64,000 nt of DNA. Origin: Solirubrobacteraceae bacterium. Its GTDB lineage: Bacteria > Actinomycetota > Thermoleophilia > Solirubrobacterales > Solirubrobacteraceae. Within the stretch, counting starts at the first letter, position 1. Each line of letters opens with the position of its first letter. This document shows, piece after piece, positions 42,332 through 51,148 of the stretch. The position numbers and the translations under genes were made by a program. The notes beneath the pieces are model-generated. The model searched no databases. It saw only the letters and a program-made list of their open reading frames with translations, and had not been told where the DNA came from. The DNA lies in the NCBI GenBank assembly GCA_023230855.1, contig JALNWQ010000001.1, positions 330,568 to 394,567 of the forward strand, given 5' to 3'.

Positions 42332-42822
42332 CAGTCGGCGAGCTTCCGCAGGCCCTCGTTGATCCGGCTCCGGGCGTCGTTGACGCGCTCCTCGACGGCG
42401 GCGGTCTCGGTGTCGAACGTCGCCTTGGCCTGGAGGGTCGCGTCGACGTCGCGGTCCCGCAACGCCCGCCGGAACGCGTCGACGGGGGCGCGCCAGCGGG
42501 CGAACGCGTCGACGAGGCGGCGGTGCGCGTCGGCCACGACCTCGGGCGGCTCGATCGCCCCGAGCTGCTGCTCGACCGCGTTGATCCGCTGCGACAGGCG
42601 CCGGGCGACGCGCTGCACGTCGGCGCGGTCCTCGGCCCCGGCCACCGACTTGCGGACCGCCTGGAGATCACGCTCGAACCGCTGCTGCACCCGGTTGACC
42701 CGGTCGGCGTAACGGTCGCCGTCGCGGACCTCCTGCGCCTGGCCCCCACAGCCGGTCAGGATGAGCAGGGTCGCGACGAGCGACGCGCAGAGCGAGGCGA
42801 TCCGGGACGGGCGGCGCGACAC
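42331..42822 (-). CDS. Small helical lipoprotein upstream of CapB-like gene
   Basis: 163 residues from GTG 42822. Signal with lipobox LILTGC, then a long charged helical domain (RVNRVQQRFERDLQAVRKSV, RRLSQRINAVEQQLGAIEPP, VEERVNDARSRINEGLRKL). Only the lipobox cysteine is present. TAGGGT at 42836-42831 is 8 nt before the start. Its stop overlaps the CapB-like start, implying a joint envelope function, perhaps an extracytoplasmic partner of the ATPase. Confidence 0.78.
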   Translation of the reverse strand: MSRRPSRIASLCASLVATLLILTGCGGQAQEVRDGDRYADRVNRVQQRFERDLQAVRKSVAGAEDRADVQRVARRLSQRINAVEQQLGAIEPPEVVADAHRRLVDAFARWRAPVDAFRRALRDRDVDATLQAKATFDTETAAVEERVNDARSRINEGLRKLAD

Positions 42823-42893
42823 GACCGCCCACCCTACCGCGGGGCGGCGTCCGCCGACCCACGTGCGTCCCGGCGACGCGTCAGACTGACGGG

Positions 42894-43586
42894 ATGGTCG
42901 ACGCGGAAGAGACCACCGACGGCCCCGGCGTCGCCGCGGGGGCGGCGGACGCGCCGGGATGGCCGGCATCGCTCGCGGCGACGGTGGCCACGGTCCTCGA
43001 CCGTCCCGCGGCGGCGCTGCGCCTGCTCGACGCGGCACGGGGCTGCGTGCTCGACCGGGGCGTGTCGCGCCTGACGATGAGCGACGTCGCCCGGCGGGCC
43101 GACGTGAGCCGCACGACGCTCTACCGGCACTACCCGGACGTCGAGGCGGTCCTGCGCGACCTCATGACCCACGACTTCGGCGGCATCGCGCTCCGGTGCG
43201 CCGAGGAGGCGGCGTCGCTGCCCTCCGCGCGCGAGCGGATCGTCCGTACGGCGATCGGCTGTGGTCGCGGCCTCCGCGCCGACCCGCTCTTCCGCAAGGT
43301 CCTCGACGTCGACCCCGAGGCGCTCCTGCCGTACGTCACGGCCCGTCCCGGGGTGTCCCAGCAGATGATGCTCGACCTCGCCGAGGTGGCGATCCGGGAG
43401 GGGCAGGACGAGGGCTCGGTGCGTGCGGGGGACCCGGCGCTGCTCGCCCGGCTGCTCGTGCTGCAGGTCCAGGCCCTGACGGTGTCGGCCGGGGTCGTCA
43501 CCGCCGACGACCCGCGCGTGGAGGCCGATCTGCTGGACGCCGCCGCGGTCGCGCTCGACGCGCAGCTGCGGCCCACGGGGTCGTGA
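42894..43586 (+). CDS. TetR-family transcriptional regulator
   Basis: 230 residues. The HTH reads RGVSRLTMSDVARRADVSRT then TLYRHYPDVEAVLRDLM, followed by a helical ligand domain. CAGACT at 42882-42887 is 6 nt before the ATG. It diverges from the lipoprotein-CapB pair, with 71 nt between starts, so it may control those genes. No palindrome is evident in that gap. Confidence 0.88.
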   Translation: MVDAEETTDGPGVAAGAADAPGWPASLAATVATVLDRPAAALRLLDAARGCVLDRGVSRLTMSDVARRADVSRTTLYRHYPDVEAVLRDLMTHDFGGIALRCAEEAASLPSARERIVRTAIGCGRGLRADPLFRKVLDVDPEALLPYVTARPGVSQQMMLDLAEVAIREGQDEGSVRAGDPALLARLLVLQVQALTVSAGVVTADDPRVEADLLDAAAVALDAQLRPTGS

Positions 43587-43676
43587 CGCGACGGCGGACG
43601 GGCGACGTGGCCCCGGTCGCCGACGAGGGTCGGGCGGCGCCGCCTCACCGGGACGACGCGTGGGGCCCGGTGCGCG

Positions 43677-44459
43677 TCAGTCGCGCTCCACGACCGTGAG
43701 CGCCTGGTCGCCCCGTCGGTCCGGAGGGTCGAGCTCGACGGTCCAGCCGGCGTCCGCGAGGCGCGCGGCGAGCTCGTCCGGGGTCCGCGGGTCGCGGGCC
43801 GGGCGCGCACCGTCGCCGACGAGCAGCGTCCGGGCGATGTCGCCGCGGGTGGCCTTGGCCATGTGGCTCACCACCGAGCGCTGCCCGGCACGCTCGCGGA
43901 CGACGAAGACCGCCACCGTCGGCGCGTCCGCGGGCCGCCACAGCGCCCGGTACGGACCGGAGCGCAGGTCGACGGCCATGCGGTCGGCGGGCAACGCCGC
44001 GGTCAGCGCGTCCCGCCACCGGGTCGCGGCCGGCGCGACCCCCGGGAGCCGGGCGGTGGCGGGGCAGCGGTAGCCGGGGATCCGGTCGCCGGGCGCCAGG
44101 ACGCCCCACAGGCCGCTGAAGATGAGGACGCGGGCGCCGGCGCGGCGCTTGGCCCCGGTCGGCAGGTCGCGCAGGCCCAGGCGGTCGTAGAGCACGCCGG
44201 TGTAGACCGCCGAGGCGGCCGCCGACGGTGCGGACGTCAGGTGGACGTTGCGGGCGCGCTCGGCGTCGGCGTCGGGGCCGTCCCCCAGGCCGAGCTCGGC
44301 GCGGGCGGCCGCCGGGTCGCCCTCGCAGAGCGTGGCGAGGGCGGCGAGCGTGCGCTCGCGCACCGGCCGCAGCTCCGGCCGCGACAGGCCGTCCAGGTCG
44401 ACGGGCCGGCCCCGCCGGGGCGTGGCCTTGCCGGCGGACGGGGGGAGCAGGAGGAGCAC
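43677..44459 (-). CDS. yaaA: YaaA-family peroxide stress protein (DUF328)
   Basis: 260 residues. LLLLPPSAGKATPRRGRPVD at the N-terminus, VYTGVLYDRLGL, RVLIFSGLWGVLAPGDRIPG and VSHMAKATRGDIAR are signatures of the YaaA/DUF328 family, which in E. coli lowers free iron during peroxide stress. GTG 44459 is the start. It follows an acidic hypothetical gene by 9 nt on the same strand, so they probably share an mRNA. Confidence 0.9.
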   Translation of the reverse strand: MLLLLPPSAGKATPRRGRPVDLDGLSRPELRPVRERTLAALATLCEGDPAAARAELGLGDGPDADAERARNVHLTSAPSAAASAVYTGVLYDRLGLRDLPTGAKRRAGARVLIFSGLWGVLAPGDRIPGYRCPATARLPGVAPAATRWRDALTAALPADRMAVDLRSGPYRALWRPADAPTVAVFVVRERAGQRSVVSHMAKATRGDIARTLLVGDGARPARDPRTPDELAARLADAGWTVELDPPDRRGDQALTVVERD

Positions 44460-44468
44460 GCGACCCGG

Positions 44469-44939
44469 TCAGCGGCCGGGGAGCTCCGGGCCGTCCTCGC
44501 CCTCCTCGACCTCGTTCGCCATCTGCTCGGCGAGCTCGGGCAGGAGCTCCGCGACCTGCATCCCCAGCACCTGCGCGAACGTCGCGACGACCTGGGTCTC
44601 GCCGTCGTCGCCGGCGACCTCCTCGATCTGGGGCGAGAAGATCGCCTCCGCCTGGACCTCGCCCGGCTGCTCGGGGTGGTCGGACAGGACGATGACGGCG
44701 CGCCCGGGACCGTCCTGCTCGACGGGCCCACCGAGCACGTCCCGGACGGCGCCGAGGATCTCGGACACCATCTCGGCCCACAGGACCTGGGCGTCGCGGC
44801 GCTCCTCCTCGTCCATGTCGGCGAGGTGGTGCTGGTTGCGGCGGGCGAGGGCCTGGACGCCGGCGGCGACCGATCGCTGCTCGAGCAGCTGATCGACGTG
44901 CAGGGGGACCGAGGGCTCGTGGTCGGCGGAGTCGCTCAT
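44469..44939 (-). CDS. Acidic protein (156 aa), unknown
   Basis: 156 residues, strongly acidic, with LLEQRSVAAGVQALARRNQH, DEEERRDAQVLWAEMVSEIL and a beta-like middle (AVIVLSDHPEQPGEVQAEAI). No signal peptide or catalytic motif. I do not recognise the family. TAGCGT at 44954-44949 lies 9 nt before ATG 44939. It is 9 nt ahead of yaaA in the same direction. Confidence 0.65.
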   Translation of the reverse strand: MSDSADHEPSVPLHVDQLLEQRSVAAGVQALARRNQHHLADMDEEERRDAQVLWAEMVSEILGAVRDVLGGPVEQDGPGRAVIVLSDHPEQPGEVQAEAIFSPQIEEVAGDDGETQVVATFAQVLGMQVAELLPELAEQMANEVEEGEDGPELPGR

Positions 44940-45171
44940 GCGTCGCTCACGCTACGGGATCGCGCCGCGGCGGGTGGACACACCTCGACGCCGCTCCCGA
45001 GGCGACGCCGGTGGGGCCTGGACGCGCCACCCGGTGGGCGATGGCCCGGGGGGCCGATCGCGCGACGCCGGCCCGTCAACGACGAAGGCGGCCGGACGGC
45101 CCCCGAGGGGACCGGCCGACCGCCGTCGAAGGGGACGGGAGCCGACGCCGGAGCGCCGGTCCGTGAGGGGG

Positions 45172-46773
45172 CTAGCGGACCTTCTTGCCGTTCTTCACGA
45201 CCGTCTTGGTCTGCAGCACGCGCTGGCAGCCGCGGAGCGCGTTGCGCTGGACCTCGTCGAGGTTCGCGCGGACGACGTCGTTCTTGGAGCGGCAGGTCAC
45301 GCGGGCCGGCGGACCGGCGTACGCGACGTTGATCGCGGCGCGACCGTTGCGGTGGGTCACGACCACGTCGCCGAAGCGCTTCTGGCTCGTGCCCGGCTTG
45401 ACGACGTTCCGGCCGGTACCGGTGTTGATCCGGTCGTTGCCCGAGCCGCCGTCGAACGAGTCGTTGCCGGAGCCGCCCTCGAGGCGGTCGTTGCCCTGGC
45501 CGCCCTCGAGGATGTCGCGGCCGGCCTCGCCGTACAGACGGTCGTTGCCGCCGTTGCCGTACAGGCGATCCTTGCCCGAGCCGCCGTACAGGCGGTCGTT
45601 GCCCTCGCCACCGGTCAGGCGGTCGTTGCCCTCGTTGCCGTCGAGGCAGTCGTTGCCGTCGACGCCGTACAGGCGGTCGTTGCCCGCCAGGCCGAGGATG
45701 CGGTCGTCGCCACGCGTGCCGTAGATGCGGTCGCCGCCGGCGGTGCCGACCACGACGTAGTCGAGGCCCGCGCCGTAGAGGCAGCGCGAGTTCGGCAGCT
45801 CGCCCAGGCCGGCGAGGCGGCGCGCCTCGACGAGCGGGATGACGGTGCCGCCGCGCGGCACGTCGAGCGAGTTCGGCACGCCGATGATCACGGCGCCGTA
45901 ACGGTCGGTGCCCGGGATGACGCAGACGACGGGCTTGCTGCCGATGCCGATCGAGCCGTTCGGGCAGATCTGGTTGTCGGGATCGCCCGGATCGACGAGC
46001 TCGCCCTGGTTGCAGATGTCGCCGACGGAGCCGACCTTCGTCTCGCCGATGATGAGGTCGACGAGCGGGGTGCCGCCGACGCCGAGCACCTTCAGGCGCA
46101 GCGGCTGGACGACGACGCCGTCGGCCGTGACGGTGACCTTGTTGATCTGGTCGATGTCGGCGAGCATCGCCAGCGGCTCGAGCGCCTGCTCGAGCGCGTT
46201 GAGGAGGCCGTCGAGGTCGACCGGGATGCCGAGCACCTTGAGGTCGGTCAGGTCGGACGTTCCCTCGAACACGGGCTTGCCTGCGACGCAGCGCGCCGTG
46301 GCGGTGGCCTTGATCGTGCCGACGTAGAGCAGGTCGGCGAGGCCGGCGGGGCTCAGGCCGACGTTCGTCAGCTCGGTCGTGGCGGTGATCGTCTGGTCCT
46401 TGGGCGCGCCACCCTCGGGGGTCACCTTGGTGGTGGCCTTCGCGGCGTCGGCGAACAGCAGGCCGCTGACGGCGAGCGAGCCGTCGACGTTGCCGGCACC
46501 GGCCTCCATCGAGCCGCAGTTGGCGGCGTCGAAGTTCAGGCCGGGCTGGCCGCCGGGGCTGCCGTTGGCGACGAGCGGCTCGACGCCGGGCTGGCCGGCG
46601 ACGGAGAGCCACAGGCCGCTGGCGCGACACTGCCACTTGCCGGTCGCGGCGTCGGCCTGGCCGGGCATGGCCGCGGCGAGGAGCGCCATCGCGAACGCGA
46701 GGCAGAGCGCGGTCAACACCCGGCTCCGCGTCGATACGGAGTGCGATGGGAGTCGGTTCATGAGGGGAGACAC
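45172..46773 (-). CDS. Secreted RTX-repeat (calcium-binding) protein
   Basis: 533 residues from GTG 46773 (AGGAAGG lies 11 nt upstream; ATG 46761 is an alternative). A signal peptide (LTALCLAFAMALLAAAMPGQ) precedes a beta-rich N-terminal domain of about 240 residues. About ten tandem RTX nonapeptides follow (GNDRLYGVD, GNDRLTGGE, GNDRLYGGS, GRDILEGGQ, GNDRLEGGS and others), which fold as a Ca2+-loaded beta-roll. A C-terminal domain with a CRSKNDVV and RGCQRVL cysteine pair ends the protein. There is no type I secretion operon nearby, and a Sec signal is present, so Sec export followed by folding in external calcium is likely. Confidence 0.85.
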   Translation of the reverse strand: MSPLMNRLPSHSVSTRSRVLTALCLAFAMALLAAAMPGQADAATGKWQCRASGLWLSVAGQPGVEPLVANGSPGGQPGLNFDAANCGSMEAGAGNVDGSLAVSGLLFADAAKATTKVTPEGGAPKDQTITATTELTNVGLSPAGLADLLYVGTIKATATARCVAGKPVFEGTSDLTDLKVLGIPVDLDGLLNALEQALEPLAMLADIDQINKVTVTADGVVVQPLRLKVLGVGGTPLVDLIIGETKVGSVGDICNQGELVDPGDPDNQICPNGSIGIGSKPVVCVIPGTDRYGAVIIGVPNSLDVPRGGTVIPLVEARRLAGLGELPNSRCLYGAGLDYVVVGTAGGDRIYGTRGDDRILGLAGNDRLYGVDGNDCLDGNEGNDRLTGGEGNDRLYGGSGKDRLYGNGGNDRLYGEAGRDILEGGQGNDRLEGGSGNDSFDGGSGNDRINTGTGRNVVKPGTSQKRFGDVVVTHRNGRAAINVAYAGPPARVTCRSKNDVVRANLDEVQRNALRGCQRVLQTKTVVKNGKKVR

Positions 46774-47061
46774 AGGGGGAAAGTCCTTCCTGGGGTCGCT
46801 GATCACAGCGGCCGGTCGGGCGGTGCCTGCATACCAGGGGCGCATCGTGGGCGTTCCTGGACGCATGGACCGGGGGTATTCAAACAGGTCGAGAGGACGC
46901 TCGCAGCGCATGATCGCGGCGTTGCGGTCGGGGAGGCGCGCTCGTCGCCCGCGCGGGGGAGCGCCCACCGCGCCCGCGCGACGTCGACGACGGGCCTCGG
47001 AGGTCCGTCGGCGGACGATCGGGTCGCGGCGGGGGTTCCCGACGAACGGGGGGTGTGCGCC
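46774..47061. other. Gene-free interval upstream of the RTX gene
   Basis: This stretch between the RTX gene and the rpsD terminator region holds the RTX leader. It contains a TTGAAT-like segment near 46875 but no convincing paired -10, and no other element that I can recognise. Confidence 0.4.
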
Positions 47062-47081
47062 CCGCCCCCGGTCGGGGGCGG
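47062..47081. terminator. GC hairpin in the rpsD-RTX gap
   Basis: CCGCCCCC, loop GGTC, GGGGGCGG: a perfect 8-bp stem. It lies 12 nt beyond the stronger rpsD hairpin at 47093-47124 and may back it up. Confidence 0.45.
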
Positions 47082-47092
47082 AGTCGCGAGGA

Positions 47093-47124
47093 TCCGTGCC
47101 CGGGGACCTTCGCCCGGGCACGGA
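47093..47124 (-). terminator. rpsD terminator hairpin
   Basis: TCCGTGCCCGGG (47093-47104) pairs over 12 bp with CCCGGGCACGGA (47113-47124), loop of 8 nt including TTCG. It begins 8 nt after the rpsD stop codon. Confidence 0.8.
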
Positions 47125-47131
47125 AGGCCGC

Positions 47132-47767
47132 TCAGCGGCCGGCGAGCTCGACGATGAGGTGCTCGGTGATCGGCACCTGGATCTCGCGCCGCTCGGGCAG
47201 GCGCAGCACGCGGCCGGACAGGCCGTCGTGGTCGGCCTCGAGCCACGCCGGGACGACGGCGATGAGCTCGGTCGACTCGGTGGCGATCGGGCGGATCGGG
47301 CTGCCGTCCTTGATCGTCACGACGTCGCCGGGCTTCAGGCGACGCGACGCGATCGTGTTGCGGACGCCGTTGACGAGCACGTGGCCGTGCGAGACGAACT
47401 GGCGGGCCTGGGCGCGCGTCGACGCGAGTCCGAGGCGCACGACGACGTTGTCCAGCCGCAGCTCGAGCAGCTGGAGGAGCCGCTCGCCCGTCACGGTGTT
47501 CTCGGCGGTCCGCTTCGACGCCTCCGTGAGGAGCCGGCGCAGCTGGCGCTCGCGCACGCCGTAGTAGCGCTTGGCGCGCTGCTTCTCGCGGAGCTGCTGC
47601 GCGTAGACCGAGGTCTTCGTGCGGCGGCCGCCGCCGTGCTGCCCGGGGGGCAGCGCGCCGCGGCGCTCGAGTGCGCCCTTGCCCGCCAGGCGCCGTGCGC
47701 CCTTGAGTTCGAGGTCGACGCCCTCTCGCCGCGAGAGCCGCTCGACCGGTCCGGTGTAACGACCCAT
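47132..47767 (-). CDS. rpsD: Ribosomal protein S4
   Basis: 211 residues. MGRYTGPVERLSRREGVDL at the N-terminus lacks zinc cysteines, so this is the C-minus type. The S4 RNA-binding domain reads RLDNVVVRLGLASTRAQARQ then FVSHGHVLVNG. It assembles the 30S body and is usually an autoregulator of its mRNA. ATG 47767 is preceded by AGGAGG, the best ribosome site in the window. Here it is a single gene with its own terminator, not part of an rpsM-rpsK-rpoA operon. Confidence 0.97.
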   Translation of the reverse strand: MGRYTGPVERLSRREGVDLELKGARRLAGKGALERRGALPPGQHGGGRRTKTSVYAQQLREKQRAKRYYGVRERQLRRLLTEASKRTAENTVTGERLLQLLELRLDNVVVRLGLASTRAQARQFVSHGHVLVNGVRNTIASRRLKPGDVVTIKDGSPIRPIATESTELIAVVPAWLEADHDGLSGRVLRLPERREIQVPITEHLIVELAGR

Positions 47768-48037
47768 CGGGCCTCCTACCTGCCAAATCCGTAGTACGAC
47801 AAGGAAGTGAGGGTAGAGCAAGAGGCCCGTCGGGCGCGGGGCGCCCCACGACGGGCCGGGCCGGGCCGGGCGCCGGGTGGGCCGTCGCCCCCGCCGGGGT
47901 GGGCACCGGAGCGCCTGCCGTCTGCCACCATGCACCGGCCCACCGGAAGGAGTTCCGGACCGCGCGGTCAACTGGACCGGAGGGGTTCGGACGACGCCGG
48001 GCCACCCCGACCGCCGCCTCACCGTCCCGCACGATTC

Positions 48038-49597
48038 ATGAGCGATCCCTCCACCGACCGCGATCCGCGACCCATGGCGGACGCGGACGGCGCGGCCGAC
48101 GACGTGGCCGACACGCCGACGTCCGTCGACGACGGGGCGGGTGACGGGGGTCGCGGCGGGAGCGGGGACGCGCCGACCGCCGACGGTGGCGGCGTCGACC
48201 CGATCGCGGATCGCTCCGATGCGGCCGACGCGTCGGCCGACGGCGACGAGGAGGCCGACGGCGACGAGGATCGTGACGCGCCCGAGGACGACGGCGCCCC
48301 GGACGACGCCGACGACGCCGACGGCGCAGAGGACGCGCTCGACGCCGACGTCGACGCCGACGCGTCCGACGACGACGGGGTCCACGCCGAGATCGACGAC
48401 GAGATCGACGACGAGGCCGAGCCGCCGGTCATCGGCTGCCTGCGCTGCGGCGCCCGCGTCGCGCTCGGCTCCCGGTACTGCCCCAGCTGTGGCGTGCCGC
48501 TGCCGCGATCGGGGGAGCACGCCGCGACGGCGCTGTCGCGCACCCGGCGCAACGCCCCGTGGCCGGTGCGCATCCTCGTCCCGCTCATCGTGCTCGGGAT
48601 CGTCGGACTCATCCTGTCCCAGACGGTGCTGTACGACGCGGACGCGGCCTACCGCTCCGATCTGCGCGACGGCCTGGAGCGCACGCTCGACGCCAACCGC
48701 GCCCTGACCGCCGAGCTCGACCGGATCACGAACGCGACCGAGGACGTGTCGGAGGCGACCGCCGCGGCCCGGCGGGCGATCGACGACCTGGAGGAGGCGA
48801 GCGACGACGTCTCCGCGCTCGACGTCCCGACCGACGACGTCGCGACCCACCGCCTGGTCCTCGACGCGATCGACGTCGACCTCGCGTACCTGCGGAGCGT
48901 CGAGGCGGTGCTCGCGGACCCCACGTCGTCGGAGCTCGACCGACTCGGGAGCCGGTCGGCGCGGGCCGTCGCCGCCCTGCGCGACGTCCGTGCCGTCGCC
49001 GACGGCACGGACGCGATCGGTGGCACGCGCGAGCTCGGCCAGTGGGTCCGTGCGCAGCGACGCGGCCGGGCGTCGTCCGGGGACGGAGCGGCGAAGAGGG
49101 CCGACGTCGGCGTGTTCCTCGGCGCGACGATCAAGATCATCGACGACGGCCGGCCGGTGCAGCGCGACGCGATGCGCGCGTTCGCGCTGACGCGGGCGGC
49201 CCGCGACGGCGTCAAGGGGTTCGACGAGGCCCGGGGCGCCGCGCCGCGCGACCGCGCCGCGGCGCTCGTCGAGGCGCGCGGGCTCTTCGACCGGATCGCC
49301 GGGCGTCGTGACGCGCTGGCCGGCGATGCGAGGGGCCTCGACGCGCGCGACGACAACGAGCGGGCGCTGGCGGACAAGCTCGCGGCGCTGCAGACCGCGG
49401 CGGCCGCGACCGCGCGGGGCCTGGCCGAGTGCATCGGCGACGGCACGCCGACCGACCCGGCCGGCCTCGCGGGCCGCTGCCTGACCGCCGCGAAGCCGGC
49501 GTCGGAGGCGGAGGACGCGGCCCGGTCGAGCTTCCGTCAGGGCATCGACCCGGCGCGTCGTGCGGCAGGGTTGCGCCCGTTGGACGCCGCGTTCTGA
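48038..49597 (+). CDS. Membrane protein with acidic disordered tail and zinc ribbon
   Basis: 519 residues. The first ~125 are an almost pure Asp/Ala/Glu tail. A zinc ribbon follows (IGCLRCGARVALGSRYCPSC; CxxC-x9-CxxC), then one membrane helix (ILVPLIVLGIVGLILSQTVL) and an external helical domain of about 310 residues with long coiled-coil-like helices and two Cys near the C-terminus. The order predicts a cytosolic acidic tail and zinc finger. No family is recognised. ATG 48038 is chosen because the acidic tail begins there; no ribosome site is evident. It diverges from rpsD by 270 nt, in which nothing else is clear. Confidence 0.72.
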   Translation: MSDPSTDRDPRPMADADGAADDVADTPTSVDDGAGDGGRGGSGDAPTADGGGVDPIADRSDAADASADGDEEADGDEDRDAPEDDGAPDDADDADGAEDALDADVDADASDDDGVHAEIDDEIDDEAEPPVIGCLRCGARVALGSRYCPSCGVPLPRSGEHAATALSRTRRNAPWPVRILVPLIVLGIVGLILSQTVLYDADAAYRSDLRDGLERTLDANRALTAELDRITNATEDVSEATAAARRAIDDLEEASDDVSALDVPTDDVATHRLVLDAIDVDLAYLRSVEAVLADPTSSELDRLGSRSARAVAALRDVRAVADGTDAIGGTRELGQWVRAQRRGRASSGDGAAKRADVGVFLGATIKIIDDGRPVQRDAMRAFALTRAARDGVKGFDEARGAAPRDRAAALVEARGLFDRIAGRRDALAGDARGLDARDDNERALADKLAALQTAAAATARGLAECIGDGTPTDPAGLAGRCLTAAKPASEAEDAARSSFRQGIDPARRAAGLRPLDAAF

Positions 49598-49735
49598 CCC
49601 GCCGTCCAGGGGCACGACGCACGAACCCCCCGATCGGCGGGGGTACACTTCGGGGACGAGTGGCACCCCAGCGGTGCCGCGGTCATCGCACGCGCGGGCC
49701 CCGGTCCGCGTCCCCCTCCCGTACAGGAACGACCC

Positions 49736-51037
49736 ATGAGCACCACCTCCGTCGACGTCATGGCCCTCGCCGGCGAGCTCGCCCAGGAGCGACTCAAGCC
49801 GGAGTGGGCGACCTTCTCCCTCGAGCTCAACGACGAGCAGCAGCAGCTCCAGGAGTGGGTCCACGAGTTCGCCGAGAAGACCATCCGCCCCGCCGGGGCG
49901 GAGTGGGACGAGCGCGAGGAGTTCCCCTGGCCGATCGTCCAGGAGGCCGCCAAGATCGGCCTCTACGGCCTGGACAGCACCGTGTCGATGTTCGTCGACC
50001 CGTCCGGGCTGCTCACGCCGATCATCCTCGAGGAGCTCTTCTGGGGCGACGCCGGGATCGGCATGGCCCTGCAGGGCACCGGCCTCGCCGTCTCCGCGAT
50101 CTTCGGGCAGGGCACCCCGGAGCAGATCAACGAGTGGCTGCCCCGCTGCTACGGCACCGAGAGCGAGCCGGTCGTCGCGGCGTTCTGCTCGTCGGAGCCC
50201 AACGCCGGGTCCGACGTGTCGAACATCCGCACCACCGCGAAGTACGACGAGGCGACCGACGAGTGGGTCCTCAACGGGTCGAAGTCGTGGGCGACGAACG
50301 GCGGCATCGCCGACGTCCACGTCGTCATCGCCACCGTCGACCCGTCGCTCGGCTCGCGCGGGCACGCCGCGTTCGTCGTGCCGAAGTCCGAGGTCGCCGG
50401 CATCTCCCAGGGCGCGAAGGTCAAGAAGCACGGCATCCGCGCGTCGCACACCGCCGACGTCAACCTCGACGACGCCCGCGTCCCCGGCCGGTACCTCCTG
50501 GGCGGCAAGGAGAAGCTCGACGCGCGCGTGGCGAAGGCCCGCGAGGGGCGCAGCTCGCGCGGCAACGCGTCGATGGCGACCTTCGAGGCGTCGCGTCCCG
50601 CCGTCGGCGCGATGGCCGTCGGCGTCGCCCGCGCCGCCTACGAGTACGCGCTCGACTACGCGAAGGAGCGCGAGCAGTTCGGGCGCAAGATCATCGAGAA
50701 CCAGGCGATCGCGTTCAAGCTCGCGAACATGAAGACCGAGCTCGACGCGTCGCGGCTGCTCGTCCGCCGCGCGTCGTGGATGGGCGCCGGGATCATGCGG
50801 GGCAAGCCCGTCGCTTTCGAGAACGCCGAGGGCTCGATGGCGAAGTACAAGGCGTCCGAGGCCGGCGTGCGGATCACCGAGGAGGCGATCCAGATCCTCG
50901 GCGGCAACGGCTACACCCGCGAGTACCCGGTGGAGCGGTTCCACCGCGACGCGAAGATCATGACGATCTTCGAGGGCACCTCGGAGATCCAGCAGCTCGT
51001 CATCGCCCGCACGATCTCGGGCGTCCGCGTGCCCTGA
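49736..51037 (+). CDS. Acyl-CoA dehydrogenase
   Basis: 433 residues, full length. FCSSEPNAGSDVSNIRTTAK is the FAD/substrate signature, DYAKEREQFGRKIIENQAIA the second family motif, and the catalytic base lies in IMTIFEGTSEIQQLVIAR near the C-terminus. It oxidises an acyl-CoA to the enoyl-CoA with electrons to ETF. The chain-length preference cannot be read. AGGA precedes the ATG by 8 nt. It stands alone, followed by a strong hairpin. Confidence 0.94.
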   Translation: MSTTSVDVMALAGELAQERLKPEWATFSLELNDEQQQLQEWVHEFAEKTIRPAGAEWDEREEFPWPIVQEAAKIGLYGLDSTVSMFVDPSGLLTPIILEELFWGDAGIGMALQGTGLAVSAIFGQGTPEQINEWLPRCYGTESEPVVAAFCSSEPNAGSDVSNIRTTAKYDEATDEWVLNGSKSWATNGGIADVHVVIATVDPSLGSRGHAAFVVPKSEVAGISQGAKVKKHGIRASHTADVNLDDARVPGRYLLGGKEKLDARVAKAREGRSSRGNASMATFEASRPAVGAMAVGVARAAYEYALDYAKEREQFGRKIIENQAIAFKLANMKTELDASRLLVRRASWMGAGIMRGKPVAFENAEGSMAKYKASEAGVRITEEAIQILGGNGYTREYPVERFHRDAKIMTIFEGTSEIQQLVIARTISGVRVP

Positions 51038-51082
51038 TCCCCGGTCGGGCGACGGTCTCCGCGGCCGTCGCCCGGCCCCGCG

Positions 51083-51109
51083 CCCGGCGCGGCGGCGCCC
51101 CGCGCCGGG
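51083..51109. terminator. Hairpin between acyl-CoA dehydrogenase and lipoprotein genes
   Basis: CCCGGCGCGG (51083-51092) pairs with CCGCGCCGGG (51100-51109) around a 7-nt loop. It lies between two convergent genes and can act in both directions. Confidence 0.65.
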
Positions 51110-51148
51110 ACCCGTCGGCGGCGGACGTCGCGCCGTCGCCCGTCGGGC

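Noticed and set aside
44940..45171. Possible hairpin terminator near 45090-45123 downstream of the RTX-free gap
   Set aside because: Arms match only with internal mismatches; no clear function beyond general GC richness.
45172..46773. Tandem repeat DNA near 45410-45730 as a CRISPR or satellite
   Set aside because: It is the coding sequence of RTX nonapeptides; the units are contiguous 27-nt codon repeats without spacers.
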